Below, piece after piece: positions 25,689 through 34,140 of a stretch of DNA of 64,000 bases. The stretch spans positions 1 to 64,000 of IMG/VR virus record IMGVR_UViG_3300023174_004605, one strand, 5' to 3'. The notes beneath the pieces were generated by a model. That model saw nothing but the letters and a program-made list of their open reading frames with translations, did no database searches and was not told the DNA's origin. The stretch is from a virus. Numbering within the stretch: position 1 is the first letter of the stretch; each line of letters opens with the position of its first letter. Position numbers and translations under genes: made by a program.

Positions 25689-26559
25689 AATAAAAGTTTC
25701 AGAAGTATTTTATAGTTTACAAGGCGAAGGTCGCTTTGTAGGTGTGCCAAGTGTGTTTTTACGCACATATGGTTGTAATTTTACCTGTGCAGGATTTGGT
25801 TGTGCTCCAGGAGAAAAATCAAAGGGCGCCGATGAAGTGGCTGAAGTAGTACATCTGTATAACAAATTTGAAGAGTTGCCTTTGGTGGAAACCGGCTGTG
25901 ACAGTTATGCGTCGTGGCATCCTGCATTCAAACACTTGAGTCCTACGCAGACCACAGAAGAGCTAGTCGAACGCATGTTAGCACTCACACCCAACAATCA
26001 ATGGATGCAGAACAATGGCAATGATGTACACTTGGTAATCACTGGTGGCGAACCATTGCTGGGTTGGCAACGTGCCTATGCAGAACTGCTGAGTCACCCA
26101 AGAATGGCAGACTTGAAAAACATCACGTTCGAGACAAATGGTACTCAAGAGTTGCACAAAGATTTCCAACATTTTTTGTTGGACTGGACCTTGAATCCCA
26201 GACTGGGCAAAAAAGGCCCGTCAGCTTTGACATTCAGTGTCAGTGCCAAACTCAGTGCGTCGGGCGAAAAGTGGGAAGAAGCCATATGTCCCGACGTCGT
26301 TATGAGCTATGCCAATATTGGACACACTTACTTGAAGTTTGTGGTAGAAACCGACGAGCATATTGCGGATGCCATACGTGCCACGGATGAGTATCGTCGT
26401 GCAGGATTTAAAGGAGTGATTTACTTGATGCCACAGGGCGGAGTTGTTGAGCCGTATGATCGCAACAAGTTACGAATCGCAGACATCTGTGTCAAGCATG
26501 GCTGGAACTACAGTCCACGCTTGCATGTGGATCTCTGGGGTAATGGCTGGGGCAAATGA
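25681..26559 (+). CDS. queE: 7-carboxy-7-deazaguanine synthase (QueE) family
   Basis: Radical SAM enzyme converting carboxytetrahydropterin to CDG. VSEVFYSLQGEGRFVGVPSV is the QueE N-terminus; VITGGEPLL is the GGE motif; FETNGT and YLMPQGG follow. The cluster motif is unusual: CNFTCAGFGC gives C-x3-C-x4-C instead of CxxxCxxC, and another Cys lies about 40 residues on (ETGCDSY), so the third ligand is ambiguous. At 292 residues it is longer than E. coli QueE (223) because of this insertion. Confidence 0.92.
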   Translation: MSKIKVSEVFYSLQGEGRFVGVPSVFLRTYGCNFTCAGFGCAPGEKSKGADEVAEVVHLYNKFEELPLVETGCDSYASWHPAFKHLSPTQTTEELVERMLALTPNNQWMQNNGNDVHLVITGGEPLLGWQRAYAELLSHPRMADLKNITFETNGTQELHKDFQHFLLDWTLNPRLGKKGPSALTFSVSAKLSASGEKWEEAICPDVVMSYANIGHTYLKFVVETDEHIADAIRATDEYRRAGFKGVIYLMPQGGVVEPYDRNKLRIADICVKHGWNYSPRLHVDLWGNGWGK

Positions 26560-26789
26560 GCCCGATACCCGAACGTATCGAGCGCCCCAATGGCAGTTTT
26601 TACATTCGAGCCGAATGGAAATTGTGCAGGGTTATATGGCCCAAGACCTGTGAGATCACAGGACGTAGATTATGGCCAGGAACTTTGGCCTATCGTGGAA
26701 TCGCTACCTGGACCGGTCCGGGTAAACCCGTGATTGAATACAAATGGCATGATCGACAGGAACATTTAATGTGGCAACTAAAGGAATAA
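26556..26789 (+). CDS. Small protein with the WxLK C-terminal motif (77 aa)
   Basis: ATGA overlap with queE. The product is rich in W and R. Its end, IEYKWHDRQEHLMWQLKE, fits the C-terminal pattern of the small-protein family clustered at 46.3-48.6 kb (strand, acidic turn, short helix, φ-x-φ-K/R-aromatic). Function is unknown. Confidence 0.55.
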   Translation: MSPIPERIERPNGSFYIRAEWKLCRVIWPKTCEITGRRLWPGTLAYRGIATWTGPGKPVIEYKWHDRQEHLMWQLKE

Positions 26790-26793
26790 AATT

Positions 26794-27549
26794 ATGAAAG
26801 AACTCGCAAACGACATATCCGCATGGATCAAAAACTACGCTTCCGAAAATAACATTGAATGGTTGGTAGTAGGTATTAGTGGGGGAATAGATTCTAGTGT
26901 GGTCAGCACCTTGTGTGCCAGAACCGGTATGCCAGTCACGGTTGTGTCCATGCCCATACGACAAAGACCCGAACTGCATGATCTCAGCATGAGACACGGT
27001 GTTTGGCTCACCAAAAAATTCAGCAATGTCAAACACGAAACAGTGGATCTCACACCTGTGTTTGATCAGTTCGAAATCACACTAGGACAGTATAACAACT
27101 TGTTGGGCATGGCCAACAGCCGTGCTCGACTGCGTATGGCATGCTTGTATCAGATAGCACAGCACAACCACGGCATTGTGGTGGGCACAGGCAACCGAGT
27201 CGAAGACTTTGGTGTGGGCTTTTATACCAAATACGGCGACGGTGGAGTGGATATCAGTCCCATTGGTGACTTGATGAAAACCGAAGTATGGGATCTGGGA
27301 CGCGAACTGGGTATTATACAGGATATCATTGATGCAGCGCCCACAGATGGACTCTGGACCGACGGTCGCACTGATCAAGATCAACTGGGCGGTCTTACTT
27401 ATACACAGTTAGAGCAGGCCATGCTTTGGGACGAACAGGGAGTTGACCCTGCTTATGACGCAGATTACAACCTGTTGTTGCAATATCGCAGAATCCGTGC
27501 CCGTAGTCTACACAAGATGTTGCCCATACCTGTGTTTAAAAAATCCTAA
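26794..27549 (+). CDS. nadE: NAD+ synthase (NadE) family
   Basis: A 251-residue ATP-pyrophosphatase-fold enzyme that amidates deamido-NAD. SGGIDSSVV near residue 30 is the PP-loop; GTGNRVEDFGVGFYTKYGDGG and SPIGDLMKTEVWDLGRELG are NadE blocks. The size fits the ammonia-dependent form. QueC is also a PP-loop protein and would suit this place after queE, but the NadE blocks are decisive. NAD supply during infection is the likely role. Confidence 0.9.
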   Translation: MKELANDISAWIKNYASENNIEWLVVGISGGIDSSVVSTLCARTGMPVTVVSMPIRQRPELHDLSMRHGVWLTKKFSNVKHETVDLTPVFDQFEITLGQYNNLLGMANSRARLRMACLYQIAQHNHGIVVGTGNRVEDFGVGFYTKYGDGGVDISPIGDLMKTEVWDLGRELGIIQDIIDAAPTDGLWTDGRTDQDQLGGLTYTQLEQAMLWDEQGVDPAYDADYNLLLQYRRIRARSLHKMLPIPVFKKS

Positions 27550-27606
27550 AGGCCACACAGATACCAGATAAATTAGTCTGTAGTACTCTAAGAATAAAGG
27601 ACTCGC

Positions 27607-28845
27607 ATGGCTAAAATAGGATTCATTGGTATAGGTAAACTTGGGCTAGATTGCGCCGAAGTATTTGCAGAAAAGCACGAAGTACGCGGTTACGACATTT
27701 ATCCACGCACCAGCGACAGTGTAAAAGTATGTGATATTCAAGAATTAGTCAACGAAAGCGAGTGGATCTTTATTGCTGTGCCCACTCCGCATGCCGAAGG
27801 CTACGATGGCAGTGTTCCGTCAAGCCATATGACTCCTCGAGATTTTGGTCATGATGCAGTTATTGACGCTATCGACAAAGTCAATGCTTATTCTCAAACC
27901 AGTAAAAAAGTCGTGCTGATCAGTACAGTATTGCCTGGCACCACACGCAAAAAATTCATAACACGTTTAGATCCTAAACACGAGTTTGTTTACAACCCTT
28001 ACTTGATTGCCATGGGTTCAGTCAAGTGGGACATGGTCAATCCAGAGATGATCATGTTGGGCACGGAGGATGGTAGTTTAACTGGTGTTGCTGGCGAACT
28101 CCGAGCACTGTACGAAACAATCATGCAAAACGATCCACGCTATGAAGTTGGTACCTGGGATGAGTGCGAAGCTATCAAGATTTTCTACAATACATTTATC
28201 AGTGCCAAGGTAGGTCTGGCCAACATGATCCAAGACTTTGCGCTGAAGATTGGCAACATCAATGTAGACGTGGTAACCAATGCCTTGGCCAAATCAACCA
28301 TGCGTATCATGGGACCCAAGTACATGACAGCAGGCATGGGAGATGCCGGAGCATGCCATCCCAGAGACAATATTGCCTTGCGTTGGTTGGCCGAGGAGTA
28401 TGATATTGGTTATGACTTGTTTGACACAATCATGCACGCTAGAGAAATCCAAGCAAAAAATCTGGCTCTGTTCTTAGTAGATCAGGCTCAACGTCATAAC
28501 TTGCCTATCGTCATACATGGCAAGGCCTACAAGCCAGATGTAGAATACTGCATTGGATCTTATTCAACCCTAGTTGGGTTTTATGTCCGAGAGGCCGGAT
28601 TGCCGGTGGTCTATGTTGATCCTTTGGCTGATGATCGCAACGGGTGTTTGGATTCCATTGATGGACCTGCGGTGTTCCTTTGGGCACACAATCGTAAAAT
28701 CACCTACGAATACACCGGAGATCAGGCCGACACACAACCTTACTGCCAAATCCAGCCCGGCAGCGTGATTGTGGATCCATGGCGCAAATTACCCATTGAC
28801 ATGCCAGGTATTTCTGTAGTACACTATGGTAATACCAGACTTTGA
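27607..28845 (+). CDS. UDP-glucose/GDP-mannose dehydrogenase family
   Basis: A 412-residue enzyme oxidising a nucleotide sugar to the uronate. KIGFIGIGKLGLDCAEVFA is the NAD site, GAGDAG-like MGDAGACHPRDN contains the catalytic Cys, and GKAYKPDVEYCIGS begins the C-terminal domain. It is preceded by AAAGGA and a 57-nt gap that may hold a weak promoter. It would supply an acidic sugar for the glycosyltransferases. Confidence 0.88.
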   Translation: MAKIGFIGIGKLGLDCAEVFAEKHEVRGYDIYPRTSDSVKVCDIQELVNESEWIFIAVPTPHAEGYDGSVPSSHMTPRDFGHDAVIDAIDKVNAYSQTSKKVVLISTVLPGTTRKKFITRLDPKHEFVYNPYLIAMGSVKWDMVNPEMIMLGTEDGSLTGVAGELRALYETIMQNDPRYEVGTWDECEAIKIFYNTFISAKVGLANMIQDFALKIGNINVDVVTNALAKSTMRIMGPKYMTAGMGDAGACHPRDNIALRWLAEEYDIGYDLFDTIMHAREIQAKNLALFLVDQAQRHNLPIVIHGKAYKPDVEYCIGSYSTLVGFYVREAGLPVVYVDPLADDRNGCLDSIDGPAVFLWAHNRKITYEYTGDQADTQPYCQIQPGSVIVDPWRKLPIDMPGISVVHYGNTRL

Positions 28846-28856
28846 TAAGGAACACT

Positions 28857-29246
28857 GTGGGATTATTTGATCGTTTTTTAAAAAAGAAAAAAACTGAACC
28901 CAAGGTCGATGCAAGGCCCAAAAAAGTTGAAAAAACTGAAAAGGAATTGGTCACCGAACGTGGCGAACCTTATGTGGCCGTAATCAGCATGGAGATCGAT
29001 CCCAACAACGTGCAAAATGGTGCCTTTGAATTAGACTGGAATGACAAATTTGTGGCCAATCTAATTCGTGCCGGATATCAGATGGATACCAAAGACACTG
29101 ACGCAGACATTGTAGATCGTTGGTTCACTGCGGTGTGTCGCAACGTGGTATTGGAAACCTTTGAGCAATATGAAGCCATGAATCCCGAACGAGATCGAGT
29201 TGTTAAAACTCGAGACCTCGGCGATGGCAGATCAGAAGTATCGTGA
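28857..29246 (+). CDS. Unknown phage protein (129 aa)
   Basis: GTG 28857 is chosen over an upstream TTG because AAGGAA lies just before it and because it gives GLFDRFLKKKKTEPK, a plausible N-terminus. The first 35 residues are Lys-rich and disordered; the rest is a compact alpha/beta domain (YVAVISMEIDP, LDWNDKFVANL). Not recognised. Confidence 0.55.
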   Translation: MGLFDRFLKKKKTEPKVDARPKKVEKTEKELVTERGEPYVAVISMEIDPNNVQNGAFELDWNDKFVANLIRAGYQMDTKDTDADIVDRWFTAVCRNVVLETFEQYEAMNPERDRVVKTRDLGDGRSEVS

Positions 29247-29893
29247 TCTTAGCCATTGGCGACAGCAACATGTACCCGGCCTGCACCGAAGTGCCGGACA
29301 CCCCGGACACCAACAACATGGTCCCGGTATTCAGCAATTACGTAGATCAACCTTTCCGCTGTTGGAGCAAAAATGGCGCCAGCAATTACTGGATTGAAAC
29401 TCATATAGAATATTTTTTGGCCGATACTAGCTGGCCTGCAGACACGTTTTTGTTTGTGGGTTGGACCAGTGCTGAGCGTGAAGAATGGCCTTGGTTATAT
29501 AGTAATATAAGCGTATGCGGCGGGCCCGACTTTGGCATCCCGGAACCTATAAAGGCCAAATACAAGCAATGGCAACAAACGCTTACTGAAGAATATCAAC
29601 AACAGTGTATTGATCTCTGGCACGATCGTATCTATGCCATGCATCTAAAACTCCAGGCTCGCAGTATCAGACACTTATTTTGGATGACCTATGACAATTT
29701 TAAATCCATCAAAGATTGTCGCGACTGGAATGGAAATTTTTTCCAACCCTATGACCAAGATGGTTGTATGGTCAGATTCTTAAATTCAAAAAGTATTAAA
29801 CCCATTGCAGGGGATCCTTTTCATTACGATGCTTCGGCTCACAAGTTCTGGGCGCAGACCTTGAGCAATTACGCAAAAGAAAAACAACTATGA
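29243..29893 (+). CDS. SGNH-like protein A
   Basis: GTG start overlapping the upstream stop. ILAIGDSNMYPA is the GDS nucleophile block and DPFHYDASAHKFWAQ the C-terminal Asp/His block. FVGWTSAEREEW is shared in form with the next gene (IQWSTWEREEW), showing that they are paralogues. Probably a hydrolase or acyl-transfer protein acting on sugars; substrate unknown. Confidence 0.65.
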   Translation: MILAIGDSNMYPACTEVPDTPDTNNMVPVFSNYVDQPFRCWSKNGASNYWIETHIEYFLADTSWPADTFLFVGWTSAEREEWPWLYSNISVCGGPDFGIPEPIKAKYKQWQQTLTEEYQQQCIDLWHDRIYAMHLKLQARSIRHLFWMTYDNFKSIKDCRDWNGNFFQPYDQDGCMVRFLNSKSIKPIAGDPFHYDASAHKFWAQTLSNYAKEKQL

Positions 29894-30594
29894 TCTTGTA
29901 TGTGAATGGTGACAGTCATGCTGCGGGCGCCGAAGCAGTGAACCCCCATGCGTTTGCTGAGGATGATTCACAGTATTTTTATTTAGGACGAGCTCCACAT
30001 CCTGAAAATCTAGAAGTAACCTGGGGGAAACAATTGAGCATGTCATTAAAAGCAGGATTAAAATGCGATGCTGAAAGCGCCAGCTCTAACACAAGAATAT
30101 TACGCACCACCCGAGAATGGTTGGCTGGATACGGACAAGATTACAACGACAAATTAATTATCATACAATGGAGCACCTGGGAGCGTGAAGAATGGTTGTA
30201 CAACGGAACCTATTATCAAGTAGGTGCCAGTGGAACTGATAGTGTTCCTGCAGAAGCTGCAGAGAGATATCGCAATTATATCGTTGGTGTCGATTGGAAA
30301 GTAAAAACCCAGGAAGCGCACCGTGAAATTTGGGAGTTCCATCAGGAATTAAATGATCAAGGTGTTGCCCATATTTTTTTTAACGGTAACAATGATTTTG
30401 GTAAAATTTTAGATAAAAAAGAGTGGGGGATCAATTACATTGGACCTTACGACAGCAAGTACACTTTTGATGCTATCATAAGATCAAAGGGCATAGAAAC
30501 GGTCATGCCTAATTCTTGGCATTTTGGACGGGATGGACATTCGGCATTCCATCGTTTTTTATTGAACTATATCATAACCAACAATTTTATTTGA
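29890..30594 (+). CDS. SGNH-like protein B
   Basis: A 234-residue paralogue of the preceding gene, overlapping it by four bases. ILYVNGDSHAAG is the nucleophile block; IIIQWSTWEREEW the central strand; SWHFGRDGHSAFHRF the His block. The role is unknown. Confidence 0.65.
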   Translation: MILYVNGDSHAAGAEAVNPHAFAEDDSQYFYLGRAPHPENLEVTWGKQLSMSLKAGLKCDAESASSNTRILRTTREWLAGYGQDYNDKLIIIQWSTWEREEWLYNGTYYQVGASGTDSVPAEAAERYRNYIVGVDWKVKTQEAHREIWEFHQELNDQGVAHIFFNGNNDFGKILDKKEWGINYIGPYDSKYTFDAIIRSKGIETVMPNSWHFGRDGHSAFHRFLLNYIITNNFI

Positions 30595-30619
30595 CTTTTG
30601 GTTGATTTAATGTTATACT
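30591..30619 (+). promoter_or_regulatory. Sigma70-type promoter for the exonuclease
   Basis: TTGACT (30591-30596), 17-nt spacer, TATACT (30614-30619). The -10 box ends six bases before ATG 30626, and no ribosome site is present, so the mRNA is probably leaderless. Confidence 0.7.
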
Positions 30620-30625
30620 AATAGC

Positions 30626-31642
30626 ATGAAATATGTTCTCATTGATACCGCCAATATGTTCTTTCGGGCCCGACACGGCGCTTTCCGTGCCGCAGACACC
30701 TGGGAAAAGCTGGGCTTTGCCTTGCATGTCACGCTGATGGCTGCCAACAAGGTGGCCCGTCGTTTTGAAGCTGATCACATGGTTTTTGCCCTGGAAGGGC
30801 GAAGCTGGCGCAAGGACATGTACAAACCCTACAAAAATAACCGCGCAGTAGCACGCCAGGCCCTTACAGAAAACGAACTGGAAGAGGACAAGCTGTTCTG
30901 GGAAACCTATGATAATCTGACTAAATACTTGTCTGAAAAGACCAATTGCTCAGTCATTAGGTGTCCAACAGCAGAGGGCGATGATATCATAGCCCGCTGG
31001 ATCGCATTACATCCCCAAGATGAACATGTTGTTATCAGCAGTGATACTGACTTTGTTCAACTAGTAGCACCCAATGTCAAGCAATACAATGGAATCACCG
31101 ACGAACTGATCACCATAGAAGGAATCTTTGATGCCAAAGGTAAACCAGTTATTGACAAGAAAAGCAAGGAGCCCAAGACGATACCTGATCCGCAATGGCT
31201 ACTGTTCGAGAAGTGTATGCGTGGCGACAGCTCAGATAACGTGTTCTCGGCATTCCCGGGCGTTCGGACCAAAGGCACCAAGAACAAGGTTGGCTTACAA
31301 GAAGCGTTTGCTGACAAGAATAAAAAGGGTTACAACTGGAACAACATGATGTTACAACGCTGGACGGATCCAGATGGTGTAGAGCATAGAGTGTTGGATG
31401 ACTATGAACGCAATAGAACCTTGATTGACTTGACAGCACAACCAGACGACATCAAGGCCAAAGTGGATGCGGCCATACGTGAACAGATCAGCCACAAGGA
31501 TGTGGGTCAGGTGGGTGTGCGATTCATGCAATTCTGTGGCAAATATGAATTAAACAAATGCAGTGAATCAGCCGAAAGTTTTGGACGCTGGATGAACGAA
31601 ACATACAAAGGCGTGTTAAATGACAACTCAAATGATAACTGA
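30626..31642 (+). CDS. FEN-family 5'-3' exonuclease (T4 RNase H-like)
   Basis: A 338-residue flap nuclease that removes RNA primers from Okazaki fragments. KYVLIDTANMFFRARH supplies the first acidic residue, AEGDDIIARW, SSDTDFVQL and MRGDSSDNV the other metal ligands, and the last begins the helix-3-turn motif. YKPYKNNR is the arch/bridge region. It fits with the gp43- and gp45-like replication proteins. The start is fixed by the leaderless promoter and by M-K-Y-V-L-I-D. Confidence 0.9.
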   Translation: MKYVLIDTANMFFRARHGAFRAADTWEKLGFALHVTLMAANKVARRFEADHMVFALEGRSWRKDMYKPYKNNRAVARQALTENELEEDKLFWETYDNLTKYLSEKTNCSVIRCPTAEGDDIIARWIALHPQDEHVVISSDTDFVQLVAPNVKQYNGITDELITIEGIFDAKGKPVIDKKSKEPKTIPDPQWLLFEKCMRGDSSDNVFSAFPGVRTKGTKNKVGLQEAFADKNKKGYNWNNMMLQRWTDPDGVEHRVLDDYERNRTLIDLTAQPDDIKAKVDAAIREQISHKDVGQVGVRFMQFCGKYELNKCSESAESFGRWMNETYKGVLNDNSNDN

Positions 31643-32648
31643 TAAGGCTAAATTTTTAAACTTAGTTTGTCAACAAAAAATTACTCCAGCATTGAAATCA
31701 TATGCTGACACAATTTTGTTTTATTATTTAGGATTCCTATCTGCAAACAAAAATAATGGTGAGATTTCGGAAATCGGAGTAGGTGGTAGCACCTATGTGT
31801 TGACAGAACTATCCGAACTCTTGGACAAAACATTTTTTATTTTTGATATTGATAAAGAATATACAGATATAGTCGTTAACAATGTTCACTTTTGGCCAGG
31901 CGCAAAGTTAAAAATTTGCATAGACAACAGCACGAATTTGCACAATTACCCAGATATTCCTAAATTATCATACTGTCATGTTGATGGTGCTAAAGAATTT
32001 GACATTACTGTATCTGATTTGCAATTTTATCTTGACCATCTGTCCGTAAACGGCTTGATATGTCAAGATGATTACGGTAACAATAAATGGCCCACAGTAA
32101 CTGATGCAATTAAACATTTAGAGCAAACAAACAAGATAAAGATTGTTATGATTGGTGACTCAAGTGCCTGGGTGACCAAACCAGAGTATTATGATTATTG
32201 GATGGACATTTTAAATAATGACTATGAATTTTCTTTATTAACAGCATTGTGTAGTGTTTCTAGTTCAGAAAAATTAAACAAAGTTCCAAAATATTTTTTT
32301 TTACAATCTATCTTTAACTATAGTTTATTGACTGGCTACACTGAATCAGAGAAAAAATATTTTAAAAATATTTTAGCGGCAAAGAATCATCAAAATTATC
32401 TAACAATGCCGTATTATGCACAAAGTGAAATAGGCTTTGCTTTAGATAATAATGTTGACGATGGATATATTTTAACTGTGGCATGGGATAGCATCAAAGG
32501 ACCAGACTGGCCACAAGAAGCTCCGGTTCTCAGAGAAGAAATTGAAAGATTGCCTGATTGGATAAAACATGAACTTTTTCATGTTCACAACTTCAATGAT
32601 CTTTTTAAATGTGTTGTAAAAAAAACAAATTTTGAAATAAAGGAATAA
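31620..32648 (+). CDS. Methyltransferase-fold protein (342 aa)
   Basis: Overlaps the exonuclease by 23 nt. EIGVGGSTYVLTELSE near residue 49 is a motif I variant, and FIFDIDKEY follows as post-I; YCHVDGAKEFD and ICQDDYG match the acidic region of Methyltransf_24 proteins. The C-terminal 130 residues have no recognised relation. The gene is strikingly AT-rich relative to its neighbours. Confidence 0.6.
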   Translation: MTTQMITDKAKFLNLVCQQKITPALKSYADTILFYYLGFLSANKNNGEISEIGVGGSTYVLTELSELLDKTFFIFDIDKEYTDIVVNNVHFWPGAKLKICIDNSTNLHNYPDIPKLSYCHVDGAKEFDITVSDLQFYLDHLSVNGLICQDDYGNNKWPTVTDAIKHLEQTNKIKIVMIGDSSAWVTKPEYYDYWMDILNNDYEFSLLTALCSVSSSEKLNKVPKYFFLQSIFNYSLLTGYTESEKKYFKNILAAKNHQNYLTMPYYAQSEIGFALDNNVDDGYILTVAWDSIKGPDWPQEAPVLREEIERLPDWIKHELFHVHNFNDLFKCVVKKTNFEIKE

Positions 32649-32660
32649 TAAACAAATAAA

Positions 32661-33119
32661 ATGACACTAATAGCCAAACCAGTAATAGACAAACAGTTTT
32701 GGATCTTACAAGAAAACGATCGCAAGATCGGTAATATCGAAGCCTGCAACGGAGGGTATCAAGTCAAGATCAACAATCAAGTAGCACAATTCCGAACAAT
32801 CAAACTGGCAGCAAAATATATTAATATTGAATTCGAAGCTCCAGTGAAAAAAATCAAGTCCAAGATCCACTCAGATCATGTGCATGGATATCCGGTATCG
32901 GGGCGTATGCATAATCCCATGTGGGACGTGCCACAACAGTTACCAGTGTACACTAAATCAGTCAAGAGCAAATCGTGGTTTGCCGCAGGATGGTACAATG
33001 TGCGCCGGGGACGGCATTGGCGCACAGTGCAGTGCCCAAAATTAATCGTTCTACAGCGATATGCCTACCAAGGTCCTTTCTATACCGAACAAGAAGCCCA
33101 TGACCATACATCTAAATAA
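32661..33119 (+). CDS. Conserved-looking small phage protein (152 aa)
   Basis: Beta-rich, basic protein (WILQENDRKIGNIEACNGGY, YPVSGRMHNPMWDVPQQLP, WFAAGWYNVRRGRHWR), with G/W/R content suggesting nucleic-acid or DNA-template association. The stop overlaps a TCTAAATAA motif (33111-33119). Not recognised. Confidence 0.55.
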   Translation: MTLIAKPVIDKQFWILQENDRKIGNIEACNGGYQVKINNQVAQFRTIKLAAKYINIEFEAPVKKIKSKIHSDHVHGYPVSGRMHNPMWDVPQQLPVYTKSVKSKSWFAAGWYNVRRGRHWRTVQCPKLIVLQRYAYQGPFYTEQEAHDHTSK

Positions 33120-33309
33120 ATTCATAGAACGTGTACTGGGACACGAAGCACGTGGTGCTCGTGATTTTGTCATGAGCATGAAAGACGCACGAGACCTACA
33201 TGCAGATATTACCAGATTATTGCTGGAATTGAACAATCTGCGTGAACAAGACACCAAACACAGCCAAGAAGAAGTGATCACTGTACAGGTCACCGGAGGC
33301 ACATTCTAA
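33100..33309 (+). CDS. Small unknown protein (69 aa)
   Basis: ATG 33100 lies inside the end of the upstream gene (20-nt overlap) and gives TIHLNKFIERVLGHE; an earlier in-frame start at 33061 is less likely. The body is one long amphipathic helix (ADITRLLLELNNLREQ), with a short beta tail. Not recognised. Confidence 0.5.
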   Translation: MTIHLNKFIERVLGHEARGARDFVMSMKDARDLHADITRLLLELNNLREQDTKHSQEEVITVQVTGGTF

Positions 33310-33326
33310 AACTACCTATATTTTCT

Positions 33327-33334
33327 GATAAATA
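33327..33334 (+). promoter_or_regulatory. Late-type motif GATAAATA
   Basis: Near-consensus T4-like late -10 box 20 nt before ATG 33355, in the only intergenic gap of this run. A TAGGAG ribosome site follows. Confidence 0.5.
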
Positions 33335-33354
33335 AAATATAGGAGTTTAATGAC

Positions 33355-33642
33355 ATGAGTCGCCCAAAACCCAGCGTATTAATTGAGCATATCAACAAGA
33401 CCACCTACAAAACCGAGCAGGTCTTGGCCAGTGAAGGTGTGTGGGCCGTGTTCTATGATGCCAAACCCATCAACTTAAAAACATCAAACATGTTGGTGCA
33501 GTATCCTGGCCCAAAATACAAAAAGGTTTCATTTAGCAATCCGGGGCATGCCAAAAATCTGGCCAAAAAACTCAACACGCAATTTAAAACAGATCGATTC
33601 ACAGTGGTGTTGTTAAGAGCCGGGGATCAGGTCTATCCCTGA
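33355..33642 (+). CDS. Small basic unknown protein (95 aa)
   Basis: The product is Lys-rich with a beta-alpha-beta look (WAVFYDAKPINLK, AKNLAKKLNTQF, FTVVLLRAGDQVYP). Late-type promoter and TAGGAG site upstream. Not recognised. Confidence 0.55.
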   Translation: MSRPKPSVLIEHINKTTYKTEQVLASEGVWAVFYDAKPINLKTSNMLVQYPGPKYKKVSFSNPGHAKNLAKKLNTQFKTDRFTVVLLRAGDQVYP

Positions 33643-33646
33643 TGAT

Positions 33647-34018
33647 GTGCGTGACAAACATCTACTGACACAACAACTCATCGAGCTCTTGCCCGAGGCC
33701 GATCGTGTGCCTATAGATGCGGCCTTGCCAGCCTGGTGGTTCAACATCCGACGTACCGGTGGCATGCGATTGACAGGCATTGGATATGATGTATTGTCTC
33801 GTCGGTTGGACCTCGAAAACTACGAGTATGCCATCACAGATCCTTTGACTTTCAACAAGCGTCTCATGCTCAAATTGGATAGGAAAATGCAGATGCCCTA
33901 CTATATTTCGGCCACCAAAGGCATACCCAAAAAGATCGTGTTTTTTGGAAGCCGAGAAGCGGTCATGGTCAATCTCTACGGTAATTTGGAACAATTTCTT
34001 GACAACTACGGGCCTTGA
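33647..34018 (+). CDS. Unknown phage protein (123 aa)
   Basis: GTG 33647 is the earliest reasonable start; the gene follows the previous stop by four bases. MRLTGIGYDVLSRRLDLENY looks like a winged-helix-type or helix pair, followed by FNKRLMLKLDRKMQMPYYI and a strand (KIVFFG). Small T4-like phage proteins of this outline are known to me without firm function. Its last codons contain the promoter of the tRNA downstream. Confidence 0.5.
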   Translation: MRDKHLLTQQLIELLPEADRVPIDAALPAWWFNIRRTGGMRLTGIGYDVLSRRLDLENYEYAITDPLTFNKRLMLKLDRKMQMPYYISATKGIPKKIVFFGSREAVMVNLYGNLEQFLDNYGP

Positions 34019-34027
34019 TGCTATACT
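33999..34027 (+). promoter_or_regulatory. Consensus sigma70 promoter for the first tRNA
   Basis: Perfect TTGACA (33999-34004), 17-nt spacer and TATACT (34022-34027), nine bases before the tRNA 5' end. Confidence 0.8.
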
Positions 34028-34035
34028 GTAATCAA

Positions 34036-34123
34036 GGGCCGAACGCCGTATTGGTTGCAGGCAGCGGACTCATAATCCGCCTCAGAAATGACACTGTGGG
34101 TTCAAATCCCTCTCGGCCCACCA
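34036..34123 (+). tRNA. tRNA with CAT anticodon and a long (class II) variable arm
   Basis: Acceptor GGGCCGA (34036-34042) pairs with TCGGCCC (34113-34119), discriminator A, encoded CCA. Anticodon stem GCGGA/TCCGC with loop CTCATAA, as in elongator tRNA-Met. The variable region 34081-34095 is 15 nt and can form TCA-GAAA-TGA, a class II arm seen in Leu, Ser and Tyr tRNAs but not in Met or Ile2. One T·T mismatch sits in the T stem. Amino-acid identity is therefore uncertain (Met, Ile2 if lysidinylated, or Leu-like). Confidence 0.85.
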
Positions 34124-34140
34124 GTTAAAAGGTAAATATC

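Noticed and set aside
26794-27549. QueC as identity of the PP-loop protein after queE
   Set aside because: The blocks GTGNRVEDFGVGFYTKYGDGG and SPIGDLMKTEVWDLG are NadE-specific; QueC zinc cysteines are absent.
27560-27600. Promoter before the UDP-sugar dehydrogenase (GATAAATTA, TACTCT)
   Set aside because: Neither a good -35/-10 pair nor a full late box could be aligned with sensible spacing.
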